Source of the DNA: Chaetomium olivaceum
Taxonomy: Eukaryota > Ascomycota > Sordariomycetes > Sordariales > Chaetomiaceae
Assembly: GCA_039881045.1 (NCBI GenBank)
Contig: JAYWVB010000033.1
Location: forward strand, 296,421-360,420
Direction of reading: 5' to 3'
Length of the DNA stretch: 64,000 nucleotides
In this document: positions 25,201 to 35,105 of the stretch, one piece after another
How positions within the stretch are numbered: the first letter of the stretch is position 1
Layout of the letters: each line of letters opens with the position of its first letter
Position numbers and translations under genes: made by a program
The notes under the pieces: model-generated
What the model was told of the DNA's origin: nothing
Seen by the model: the letters and a program-made list of their open reading frames with translations, nothing else
Databases searched by the model: none

Positions 25201-25329
25201 GTGCCGATCCCCGCCAAGCATGTGTGGGTTACGATCGGGGCGCGGGGCGGCGATGAGAGGTTGGCGGCCATGGTGGATCCGAGGACGCCGGGGGTGATTG
25301 GGGAGGATGTGGATGAGCGGAGGCGATAG
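22260..25329 (+). CDS. Polo-like kinase with frame break in the linker
   Basis: This is the mitotic Ser/Thr kinase of the Polo family, acting at centrosomes, kinetochores and the division site. Introns are 22560-22612 and 23062-23115. The kinase domain starts near residue 58 with the Polo-type glycine loop GKGGFA, Lys87, the HRDLK loop (Asp179), DFG (Asp197) and activation-loop Thr216/217 in TTLCGTPNYIAPE. After a Ser/Pro/Arg linker come the polo boxes: VVKWVDYTNKFGLGYVLNDG, then VVTFYQRFGDVGCWMFADGH and the phosphopeptide pincer DHTK. The frame changes between about 23800 and 23900; exon lengths are one base short of a codon multiple, so a single missing base would give 987 residues. As an essential gene it is unlikely to be dead. 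Yeast homologues are Cdc5 and Plo1. Confidence 0.93.
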
Positions 25330-26074
25330 GCAGACTTAGAAGAGCGGGATTCTGTTGGGGGATGAAATGGGGGTTGTTGTGGTGGGAGCGGCAGATAATG
25401 CACTCGCTATGAATACCAGATGTTAAGGGGTTGGCGATTGTTTTTTTTGGTTGATTGGTTGGTTGGTTGGTTGGCGTTGGTTGAGGGTTGCTTGTGTTGT
25501 TGATGAGCGTGCCGGCGTTGGGGGAGAAAGCATGGGGCGTTGCTTGCTTGCTTGGGACATGTTATGACGAGATGACTCCGTTTTCCTTTCCTTTCTTTTC
25601 TTCTCTCCTCTTGCTCTCTCTTAATTGTTTCTTGGAAGAGAGGGAGAGAGGCTTCGTTAATTAGGCGGATGGCGGTTGACCTAGACGGGGAGGGTGTATT
25701 AGACACTGCTTGGTAGTTTTGTCGGCGTGTGCTTGCTGGCGCCTCGGGCCTTGGTGGCCTCTTCTTCTTTGTTTAATTCCTTGTCAATCTTACTTGTTGT
25801 GCATACTACTACTAGCCAGTCTGTATGTAAATACTGTTTCTTGGTGTCTACTCGTCCTTGGTCATCCTGGCCCCCAGGTCTGGATAGTAAGGCGGTGGTG
25901 AGCTCAGCATGTTACACCCGTCTCCCTCTCCTCCCGGTTATTATTCTTCTGGACTGTTTCCCTGAGTGATACTAACCGCAAACAAACATACTCGAAACCA
26001 AAGATACAAACTGTTCCCAGCCGGAACCTCGACTCCTCTTCCTACCGGAACCGACAAAAGACAGCCCGTGGCCT
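25330..26074. other. Intergenic region between convergent genes
   Basis: This lies between the convergent Polo kinase and FAD monooxygenase. A TTGG repeat is at 25455-25474 and a pyrimidine-rich TTTCCTTTCC stretch near 25580-25620. No gene is seen. Confidence 0.5.
25455..25474 (+). repeat. TTGG tetranucleotide repeat, 5 units
   Basis: Five perfect TTGG units lie just downstream of the Polo kinase stop codon, next to a T8 run. Confidence 0.85.
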
Positions 26075-27744
26075 TCAGTTGAGGTGCTCCAGCGGTTCAT
26101 CATTCGTGTAGGACATCAACTTGGCCTCAAGCCAGGTCTTAAAAGCCGAAGCCGAGTTCACCATCTCGTCGTGGTTGAAGTTGTACTCCTCAAACGCCCT
26201 CACTTCATCCCCGTCAAACCCCACGGTTAGCCAGCCGATCCCATCAACTGCCGCAGACGTCGTAGTGTGGTCAACTCAGGGTAAAACTTACTATCATACG
26301 CTGGCCTCCCAGCCACCCAGTCCCTCCCCGTGAGGCGCGAGTACTCCTGTATGCGGGACGCCCGCTCGGAGCGGATCGCCTCGTACAGCTTGAGGCGCTC
26401 GGGCACGTCCTGGGGCTCGGTTCCCAGGGGCAGGACGGCGGCGAGGGCCGCGGCGTCTTCGATGGCTTGGGCGCCGCCTTGCGCTTGGTCTGGTGGTGTT
26501 AGTATTATGGACTGTCGGCCGCAAATAGGCGGGGTTGGTGATATGGGTATGTAGTTATAGCTAGCTTACAGGGCAAGCAGGGGTGGGCTGCGTCTCCCAT
26601 GAGGGCGAGTTTCGATTTCGTCCACGTGGGTAAGACCTCCATGTCGAGCAGCTGCCAGGCTTTCATGGATGCCTTGTTGGCTTTGCGGAAGAGAGTGAGG
26701 AGCTGGTGGTCGAAGTCGTGGAATACCTTCGACACCTCTTCGCGCGTCGCAGCCCTGCCCCAATCTTGTAAGGGAGTGTTTAGCATATGCGCGTCCCTGA
26801 AGCAGTTGATGCACGCTTCTTTCTTACCGTTGTTGGAGACCGCTAGTGAGTCTGTGTCGGGGTAGATGCAGACGAAGTTCAACCACTCGTTGTTTTGGCA
26901 CGGATACATGACGATTCGCCTGTCGTCTGCAAACCAGATGGTGAGCGTGTCTGGATGGCTGACCAGTGATGCTGTCTCGGGGTTGGTTTCGGCTACGCAT
27001 GTGGGAATGAGGAAGCGGAAGGCTGCTTTGCCGGTGCGAACTAACGGCACTTTTTTGATGGCCTCTCTCGTCTTTGACTGCGAAGCAGCGTTAGTCCTGC
27101 TTGGTATACACCGGTACTGAGGACGTTGAGGCAAACTGAACCTACTGCAATGCCGTCAGCCCCAATAATTACTTGCCCCTTTACAAGTACATCGTTGTCC
27201 AATTTTACGCCCACATCTGGGTGGACGTCGACAGCACGTTTTCTTTGGAGCAGCTTCACGGGCTCCCCAAGCCCCTCCTTTGCCGTGGCAACTCTCATCA
27301 GCTCCCGTTGAAGAGTAGAGCGATGAACCATGTGCCGAGGGTGGCCCCAGCGTGCGTTAGACGCGGCGAGGTCAATCTCTTTGATTACGTCGCCGCCCTT
27401 GGTGCGTTCAACATAGCGAGACATCAAGCTGGGGTTCAGGTTCTCGGTCCTGATGCCCCAACGCGGCAAGATGCGAGTGACGTTGGGGCAGAGGTGGATT
27501 GCTGCACCTTCGTCGCCGATGATGTTGTATTTGTCAATTATCTGTATACGAGTGTTAGTCAGAGGGTTCAATACCTGGACGCCAGTCCAGGGAGATGTAC
27601 AGTAACGCGGTGACCATTCCGTCGCAAGGCAATCGCAGCGGAGAGCCCGCTAATCCCACCGCCGACGATGGTTATCGCCAAAGGCTTGTAATCTATTTCC
27701 TCCTCCAGGCATAACAGGGTTCCAAGTTCCGAGTTTTTCTCCAT
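26075..27744 (-). CDS. FAD-dependent aromatic-ring monooxygenase (salicylate hydroxylase-like)
   Basis: This is a group A flavoprotein monooxygenase, which uses NADPH and O2 to hydroxylate an aromatic or similar substrate; the substrate cannot be told. Six exons splice to an exact 451 residues: 27601-27744, 27146-27541, 26828-27077, 26570-26764, 26292-26489 and 26075-26247. The Rossmann motif GGGISG is at residues 28-33 in AITIVGGGISGLSAAIALRR. The DG motif (VIIGADGIA) is near 177. The GD motif with FAD-ribityl contact is near 320 (GDAAHPCLPYQAQGGAQAIE). The start was set at MEKNSELG; an in-frame Met at 27810 would add 22 residues, partly hydrophobic. The C-terminus DGIGWLTVGFDGDEV is typical of the fungal members. 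It is tandem with the APH-type kinase. Confidence 0.88.
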
Positions 27745-28233
27745 CGTGAGCAATGAGACAATTAAGTTGATACTTGTTAAGAGATTAAAATGGTTCAATC
27801 GAGCCCGCAATTGAAGAGTGTTTTCGAAGCCGCGGGGTGGTTGGGTAACACAAGCCGGAGTCCGGATATGAACCGATGGTGGCGGCTATTTACGAGCTCA
27901 AAAGCTGATGATGTGGAAAGGGCACGAGAGGCTGCATTCAAGGTTGCGCAGTTACATGTAGGTCAGGCAGCTGCGTGGGAGGTAATGTCTGCAAGATTAC
28001 TAGGTACCTAGGTAAGGTAGTTGTTGGAAGGAGCGGAGGTTGGCGAACAGGCAACTTGACTTCCCTTGAATGCCCTTGAATGTCCTCAAGTGGTTTGCAC
28101 GAGACTACCTGGGTATGCAATTACTAGTTCAGGTAGGTAACGTAGGTAAGCCTAGGTAAGGTAATTATCACACACTTGCCACCGAGGTTATTGCATTTTA
28201 ATCCAAGAACCCAGAAGTTGTCCATGACAACAA
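27745..28233. other. Intergenic region with TAGGTA word cluster
   Basis: This holds the promoter of the monooxygenase. It carries the densest cluster of TAGGTA-type words in the window, at 28002-28020 and 28130-28162 (for example CTAGGTACCTAGGTAAGG). No gene is seen. Confidence 0.5.
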
Positions 28234-29968
28234 TTACCACAAATTAGCGTACAACTTGGTAACCCGGCGGGCTGTCCCAAAGCCATAGTGTTCTTTCTCG
28301 GCCTCAAAAAAAGCCAATTGCTCCCGCACCTTCTTTTCCATGAAAGCCTGACGCTCCTGCGAAGCCTCCATGAACGCTCTGACGCGCGGGATAACCTCCT
28401 CGTTAAGTCGTGTTGTGTCGTCTTCCTTGGTGGAATTGATATCCCAAGGCACCTCCTTTTTGAAGACAAGTTGCCCGTACGCGAAGAAGGCATGGTCAGG
28501 GTAGTTGAGTCCGATGGCAACAGCGGGGTGACACCTGTTGTGCAAACTCAGTCTTACAGCTTATACTACAGGCTTTGGACTTGCCTTATGCCCTGGAGGA
28601 AGGCCAGGGGGTCTCTGGAACGAGGACGGGGACAGTAACATACCACGTCTCTAGGGCTGCCCACTCGGTCGATAGGAGTGGCAGGAGGCCCAACTCCCTC
28701 TCACGTTCATGGACGGCTGCGCGAAGATAACCGACTTGTTTGTTGTAAGATTCTGGCATGAGCAGCACCAAGTTCATATTGGCGGCGGTAAGCCATGGGG
28801 GGCATCATGAGTTGGACTGGAACCACCCGACTCCACTCCCAGTCCAGAACGCCAACGAGCTTGTAGTCGTTGTCAAATAAAACGTTACCTATTATCACAT
28901 CCATGTCTCCGTGGACTAATAAGAACGGCCAAGAGACGTGTCAGCGAGATCGTTTCCAGAGGAACTTGGGAGCCGCTGTGCTGTCTTTTGCCGGAAAGAT
29001 AGAGCGATAAAGTGCAGGTCGGGCTTTTGACATACCTAGGACGAATGGTCCTTCGTTAGCCGACTGATCCAGCCACTCATGCTGAATGAAGTGCTTGAAA
29101 TGGTGAGCGGCATACAGGATGGACGCAGGCGCGTTATCGTCCATTCCTTGGTCGCGTTCCTTCTCCAGTTTGTTGTCGGCCAGCCACAGCAGGCCGTCGA
29201 CAAATTCTTTGGCTGTCGAAAAGGTTTTCTTGGGTGGGGAAACTTTGCTAGGCTCTACGCCATCGAGCTCTTGGTCCGAGATCTGAATTGAGAGCGGCCA
29301 GTGGAACACACCGATCTCCTCCGGGCTGCAAGTCAGGGCAGAGACATCACGGGAGCTGAATCTCAAAGCTCCAATTCGGGGGAACTCTAGGTGCCGGAGC
29401 TGAACGTAAACATCCGCTAGCTGCTGGTGGACGAATTTTGCAGCGGGAGTCTGAGGCCCTCCGAAGTAAATCGTGCCCCAGGTCTTGCCTGGTTCAAAAC
29501 CGTGATCTTTCAGGCTCTGGCCGTCAACGTAGTCCATGATGATGAAGGGCAGCCCGTTCAGTCCTATGTCCGAGAAGGCGTAGGCGTGCACCTTTGGGAC
29601 GGGGATTGTGCTCTTGGCCGATACATATCTGAAAATGAATGGGTCGCGGTTAGCCCGAGCGTTGAAGCAATACACGTTTGGAGGGAGGTTTACCGCATAG
29701 TCGCTAGCTCAATCTCGGTCTTTTCGTCGAGAACGGTCTTGGACACCATGACCGGGATCGGGATCCGGACAGCCCATCGTTCCAGTGGAGACTCGAACTC
29801 AACGAAGAAGCAGACGTTGAAACCGCCACGCTTGCGCGGACGAAAGATGGTGCATGGGTCTTCATTGTGGAAGGACGAAGCCAGACGACAGATTTCGCCT
29901 TCATCCAGGGAATTAACCCATCGATCCCACTCCTCGTCGAGCTGGTCGCATTTTATGACCTCCCTCAT
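28234..29968 (-). CDS. APH-family phosphotransferase, with one-base frame break
   Basis: This is an aminoglycoside-phosphotransferase/choline-kinase-like fold of the kind expanded in fungi; the substrate is unknown. Exons on the minus strand are 29694-29968, 29036-29628, 28644-28915 and 28234-28534. Seen are ERWAVRIPIPVMVS (beta-sheet Lys region replaced in this subfamily), GLPFIIMDYVDGQSL, the catalytic loop VHGDMDVIIGN (Asp293, Asn300 approximately) and the metal-binding DWEWS (Asp314). The frame breaks at a G6 run on the plus strand (28797-28802). Dropping one base joins the upstream QLMMPP to WLTAANMNLVLLMPESYNKQ and makes the total an exact 479 residues. The C-terminal FFEAEKEHYGFG region is typical of fungal members. 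Resistance to drugs should not be assumed. Confidence 0.83.
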
Positions 29969-31347
29969 AGTGAATTTGGGGAAATGGCTGGGAAATGGGT
30001 ACGGACTCGTTGCTTCAAGCCTTGAAGAACTCGTGATGAGTTGAAGCTTGGTGCACAGGAGGCTGGAAATGAACCATGAACAGGTTCAGGCCTCCGAACA
30101 TTGCGGGTTGGACCCGTGACGGGCTAGGATCTGTTTAGCGCTGCAGTATGTTAGGTACTGGGCTGTTGGCTGTTGGCTGTTGGCGTGCTGCCAAAAATAG
30201 GCGAGTCTTGTACATGTACGTAGGTACATACCTACATACATCGGTAGTCCGTACTTTAACACATCACGGATTTTTTCTGCAGGACCATAGCGAGGACAAA
30301 CCAAATTGAGAAGCATTAACACCAACTTGACCAGAGCTGATATTTGACCCATCACGGCAAACTGAGACAGCCCGACCAAGGTCAACCACCCCAACACCGT
30401 CTTGGCTCCGTCTGTGGCTGCCCACCAACCGCTTCTTGATGTTGTTGGTTCTCTCGCCGCAACAGTGCATGTTTTATGATTTGGCCCGCAGAAAGCCGAC
30501 CCTTCCGGCTGCCCCTTGCCATGTGATTCTATGGAAAAGGTAAAAGGGGGAGAAATACTAGACCGGGACGTGGCCTTGGCCAATGTGAGCTCGTCTTGGC
30601 CAGGATGTATTTTTGGAAGTATTGGTTTTGCTTTCTAGATATGGCCCAACGCGGCCCGCACTAATCAACAGGAGCTGCGGCTCCCCGATGCAAGGCCGAG
30701 GTGGAGGCGGCGGTGGACGGCAGACGTCGGCCAGGCCAGTGTCCCGGATGGCCGGAGCCTTTGAGCTGAGATTGGGGTGGGCGTCTTTACCAGTAAGAAT
30801 GTTCGATGCACAAAACAAATTTGTCCTCGCCTGCCAGCCTCCAAGTTGCAAGGGTTTGTGACCGTCGGCCTAACTCCCGGCTAGCAGGCCATCACTAGTC
30901 GGTCTGTTTGAGCCTCGGGTGAGGGCGCCATGTTAGAGACGGGTTGGCTTCAGATGATGGAGGGAGAACATGTGGCGTATCGTTCGGTGATTCTCGTCAA
31001 TTCTTTTTTGAAGACAAAGGGCAATGCTTGAGTTAAAAGCCTAGCCCTCGCAAAACAAAATAGCCACAAGTTTCACCCAAACTATCCTCCTAGTGGTCAC
31101 CCAACGCCTGACAAATCTCGCTGGACGAGAGAGTTCCCGCCTGCTTCCCTTCCCTTCCATCATATCTATTTCGTATCGACATCTACCACATCATATACAA
31201 CCAGCTTGCGAACTATCAGCCGCTCAACCTCCTCAAGTCTGAATACCATACGCCTTTGTAGTTCCGTTGCGCCCTCGCCGGCGTTTCGCCGTACCGATCC
31301 GACACACCCATCTTCACCAGACTCCCTGGGATAACTTACTGGCCATC
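29969..31347. other. Divergent intergenic region, 1.4 kb
   Basis: This lies between the start of the APH-type gene (minus) and the coiled-coil gene (plus). It contains a near-palindromic word TACGTAGGTACATACCTAC near 30217-30236 and a GCTGTTGG tandem near 30162-30182. The last 250 bases are C/A-rich like a fungal 5' leader. No gene is seen. Confidence 0.5.
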
Positions 31348-32115
31348 ATGTCCTTTAGGGCGGGAATAAAGGTCGAGTGGAGGCCACTTCGAAGAAGGTT
31401 CAGGAGCTGGTGAGCACGCACGTGGGGCAATGTACCCGCCTCAGGGTCTGGAGGAAGAGAGGGGAAGGTATATGCAACAAGCTACAATCAGCGCAGCTCA
31501 GGGCCGAGGTGTCCCATAAAGCCGTCATTAGCCAGCGTGAGAAGATCAAGGAAACGGACTTTGAGCTCGCGCTGCTGGTCAAACAACGGCGAAGGGTGGA
31601 TCACCGTGCCGAGGACGAATATGACGGCATCAGCGCCGAAGAAGCAGAACAACAGCGCGAAGAGAAGGACGACGAAATCTACGACCTCTTTGAAACCCTC
31701 GAAGAAATGCAGAGCCTGTTAAAGCTCCACCAAAGCGAGCACCGGGAAGCTGAAGAAGAGTGCGATGCACTGAGATTTACGCACAAGTGCAATGCGGAAT
31801 ATATAAAAATACACGAAAAAGAGATGATACGTCTTGAGACCCGCATCGAAACATGGAAGGGCTTTCTGGAGGAATACCGAAATGCTGCCAAACAACCCTA
31901 CGACACTGGACTGGAAGAACAAGCAGAATAAAGCCAAGCTTGCGGCCCTAGTTGCCCTTGACCGCGAACAGCCGCTCCGGGAGTCTCAACCTGTGGCTTC
32001 CAAGAGTGCTGCACCCAAGACCAAGCCCGCCGCTGCCACTACCGCGTCACCCACTCGGACTCGGGCCAACCCTGCCGCTCAGGCTATCGGCGGGCTACGG
32101 TCATCTCCTCTCTAG
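31348..32115 (+). CDS. Orphan coiled-coil protein, two frame breaks
   Basis: I do not recognise this protein. The ATG at 31348 opens MSFRAGIKV, but the long coding frame (SKKVQELVSTHVGQCTRLRV...) is offset and begins at 31377 without an ATG. A single missing base near 31372-31377 would join them. A second shift in the overlap 31834-31931 leads from the coiled coil into a Lys/Ala/Pro-rich tail (KLAALVALDREQPL ... AIGGLRSSPL). The 31348-32115 span is an exact codon multiple, consistent with one base lost and one gained, for about 255 residues. The middle is charged and heptad-like (EEAEQQREEKDDEIYDLFET, EREAEEEC-type), predicting a long helix. It could be a real gene with two consensus errors or a decayed gene. 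Confidence 0.5.
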
Positions 32116-32982
32116 GTGGGGATAGGCGGCCAGTTCGTCGTGTACTGATTGATTGTTTGGGGTTGATTGGTTGGTTTTACTTTGTTCTTGTTTGTGAAGG
32201 TTTGGTCCGACTAGACTGGTTGTCGGCTTGGAGTTTGGCGTTTGAAAACTGGAGCCTGGAGCCTGGAGTCTAGAGTCTGGAGTTTGGTTCTTTTGGGTTT
32301 GATCTCTTATTTGGTGGAAGTGGCATGAAGTTTTAGCGTTTGGCGTTTGTTTTACTACCGAGGTTTGGCATCAAACCTCCCCGGGCCTAGCATTTGGGGA
32401 TCAGAACTATCGTTAATTATCAGCACCTTGGGTTTACTTCTCCATTTTATTATACCTTGCCATTTCGTCCTATTGTCGGATTATCCGAGACGAGGTAATA
32501 GCTCGTGTACTCGTAGGTTCAAAACGGGTACATATCCGGAACTTCGGGGCAACAACCGCCGGTCCACATCCTTTTTCTAGCTCCCTGGGTACCTACTAGT
32601 AGGTAATAGGCCGGCAACCCGGAGCTCACCCGGCCAAAAAAACGCATCCCGAATCCTCGCCGCCAAGGGGGCTAATTGGGTAGCTGCTGACTATGTCGGC
32701 GACACGGCGGTTGTGAAGTCCCGACCAGGGCGGAGGCCCGACCGGATTCGGAAAGCGGGAAGCCCGGCCGGAGTGGCAGAGTCACACACCGTGCACCTAA
32801 TGACGGAAAGGATTCTGATTGCGTGTGCCAACAACCACCTACAATACAACATCCGTACTGCGTAGAAAGCATAAATAGTACCGGCCTACCCAACCTACCC
32901 AAGTATTCAAACTCGTAACTACACTATCACATTCACACTCTATACCTATCATCATTTGTCCAAAAAACCAACACCCACTACC
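32116..32982. other. Intergenic region upstream of the alpha/beta hydrolase
   Basis: The first half is T/G-rich 3' flank with short TGGAG(C/T)CT direct repeats near 32250-32285. TAGGTA-type words occur at 32588-32607. The 100 bases before the hydrolase start are C/A-rich 5' leader. No gene is seen. Confidence 0.5.
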
Positions 32983-33820
32983 ATGGAGTCCAACCTCACC
33001 AAAGCCATCGTCCACAACGAAGGCTGTGACCTGCACTACTTCTACCAAGGCCAGGGGCCCCTCATCACCTTCATCCCCGGCGGCAACGGCCACGGGCGGC
33101 AGTTCTTCAACCTCATGGCCGCCCTGGCCGACAGGTACACCTGCGTCACCTTCGACCGCCGCCAGATGTCGGCCAGCCAGGTCAAGGTCAACAAGAAGCT
33201 CAGCCCGCCGCAGCAGCACGCGACACATACGCGCCGTCATCCAGGCCATGGGCTTCGACAAGTCCATCCTCTTCGGCAGCAGCAGCGGCGGCCTCTTCGG
33301 ATACACCTTCGCCCACGACTTCCCGGAGATGGTCGTCCACCTGATCGCCCACGAGGCGCCCACCACCTCCCTTCTGCCCGAGGCTTCTGAGGTGTTTGAA
33401 CAGTTCCTGAGTTTCATGGAGATCTACCAGACCGAAGGGCTGGAGAAGGTTAATGCCGTGTGGAGCAAGGGGCTGATTGGGTATGATGCCGAGGGGGTCC
33501 CCAAGACGGTGAGGGCAGAGCCGGAGAATGCCCTGAACTTTTGGGAGAACGAGTTCCCTTCCCTGCTGGGCTATACGCCCAACTTCTGGCGCATCAAGCA
33601 GAACGGGACTAGCATCGGCGTCATGAGGGGCGCCCGGTGCGGAGATGCTTTCTTTGCGAAGGCGACCGAGGAGCAGGCCAAGGTTCTGGAGTGCACCAAG
33701 ATGCTGGTGCCGGGGCACCACCAGGGCTTTGAGGTTGAGACAAAGGAGTTTCTTCCTTCCTTTTTGGAGATGTTGGATATCCTGGAGGAGAAGAGAAAGG
33801 AAGCGGCGTCGGGGAACTAA
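32983..33820 (+). CDS. Alpha/beta hydrolase, with one-base frame break
   Basis: This is a short single-exon alpha/beta-fold hydrolase; the substrate is unknown. The N-terminal frame has GCDLHYFYQGQGPLITFIPG, GGNGHGRQFF (oxyanion-hole region) and YTCVTFDRRQMSAS. The C-terminal frame has IRAVIQAMGFDKSILFGSSS with the nucleophile Ser near residue 100 (GSSSGG) and MLVPGHHQGFEVETKEF with the likely catalytic His near 245. The two frames meet near 33205-33225, within GCAGCAGCACGCGACAC. The span is one base over a codon multiple, so dropping one base there gives 278 residues. The start is the ATG at 32983, preceded by an A/C-rich leader. It lies downstream of the coiled-coil orphan and close to the FAD monooxygenase/APH pair. 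Confidence 0.82.
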
Positions 33821-34267
33821 TAGTAGCGTGAGTGAGGGAGCAGGAAACGAGTTGATTGGGATTCAAGGGTGTCAGTTTGCCAGATAGGGTAGGCCGGTAT
33901 TTGACTCGGACGAGACGGTCTTAATCTAAATGACACTCATTCCACACCATCATAGCGCCCTCAAAGACCACAATGACCCACGAAACCGGCCTCTGCTATC
34001 ACCTGCAATGCTTATCCAAACTACCCCAAGCCTCCTCAATTCAATGAGGCCACCACCTCCCGCCACTCTCCAACACGATCTGCCGCCATGTTCCCTCTCA
34101 CCAAGACCACCACCACCATCACCAATCCCGGCTCCTCCACGAACCAACCCACACACCCACACCCCCCCAATCCCCCCGCTCCTTAATAACAGGCAGGCAG
34201 GCATCCCGCAGCCTAGAAATGGGAGCCAGGAGGCCAGGTGCCAGATTACAGGGCGCAAAAATGGGGG

Positions 34268-34345
34268 CTGATTGTGGTTGAGGTAGCTGTTGTGGTGGAT
34301 GTAGTGGTTGTTGTGGTGGTGGTAGTCGTGGTTGTGGTTGTGGTG
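34268..34345 (+). repeat. Degenerate GTTGTG/GTGGTG repeat
   Basis: This is a low-complexity T/G tract with irregular TGTGGTTG units. It generates spurious Val-rich (plus) and His/Asn-rich (minus) open frames. Confidence 0.75.
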
Positions 34346-34510
34346 CGGAGGAGGTGGCCCTGTGACGCGGTGAGACGGATGGTTTGGGTTCCGTGTGCTG
34401 TTGATGTTGTGGTCGATGAGGCGGGAGTGGTTTGTGCCGGGCCTGCTAAAAGAAAAGTTCACGACGGCTGCGAGGATCTTCTCGGGGTTGAGTGGGAGTA
34501 GGTAGCGCCG

Positions 34511-34897
34511 TTATGTTGCTGTCTCCATGGGAAGAGTAGAAGGTCGTGTACCCATCGAATGGCCCATGGTGCTGCTGACGGAAGACCGATTCGGCGGAGT
34601 AGGGGAAGGGGGGATGTGTCCCTCTGCGATTGTCACACCACAAGATGGGGCATCTCCCCAAATGTCAACGATGGCCCTTGGGCTGGGCCCCCATGGTTCC
34701 CGCTCCCGCGTCTCCCTGCCTAGCCAATCGACCGGGATGAATGCCGTTGAACTGGTAAAGGGATTGGGGTTACGCTGGTTGCTCCTCAAGAGAGCGCTTG
34801 GTGTACCTGTGGACGAGTTGTTCTGCGTTCTTCCGGGCGTATAGATGAAACTGCTGGGCGAAGAAGAGCGCCGGGCAGAGTGGGTGGAATCCATCAT
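34511..34897 (-). CDS. Doubtful hypothetical protein
   Basis: This is a 128-residue open frame with a hydrophilic Ser/Pro/Thr-rich translation (SSPSSFIYTPGRTQ, FTSSTAFIPVDWLGRE, DIWGDAPSCGVTIAEG). It has a plausible ATG and protein-like composition, but no recognised domain and no clear 5' or 3' gene context. It may extend through unrecognised introns or be chance. Confidence 0.25.
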   Translation of the reverse strand: MMDSTHSARRSSSPSSFIYTPGRTQNNSSTGTPSALLRSNQRNPNPFTSSTAFIPVDWLGRETREREPWGPSPRAIVDIWGDAPSCGVTIAEGHIPPSPTPPNRSSVSSTMGHSMGTRPSTLPMETAT

Positions 34898-35105
34898 TTG
34901 GGATTGCGGCAGTTATCTGCTTGATAATACCTACCAAACAGCGCGCCGTACGATTCTTATACCCATCACAAACAAGGGAAATCATGAGCCACAGAGTGCC
35001 GCAATGGCCAATCGGGACATCACCGTGGCTAACAAGACCAGGTCAAAGCGTGTCTAAGAGAATATAATCACGTCGATTTTCAGTATGCTGCTTCTAAAAC
35101 TACGT

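Larger units (their letters stand above)
33821..35105. other. Intergenic region with T/G microsatellite
   Basis: This lies between the convergent hydrolase and ARPC1. A degenerate GTTGTG/GGTGGT array spans about 34268-34345. A minus-strand open frame at 34511-34897 is listed separately as doubtful. Otherwise nothing is recognised. Confidence 0.45.

Noticed and set aside
33026..33230. Alternative upstream frame of the alpha/beta hydrolase
   Set aside because: It is Ser/Ala/Arg-rich and lacks the GGNGHG and DRR motifs seen in the other frame, so it is the out-of-frame shadow before the break.
33950..34462. 170-codon minus-strand frame with His/Asn repeats
   Set aside because: It is produced by the T/G microsatellite at 34268-34345.
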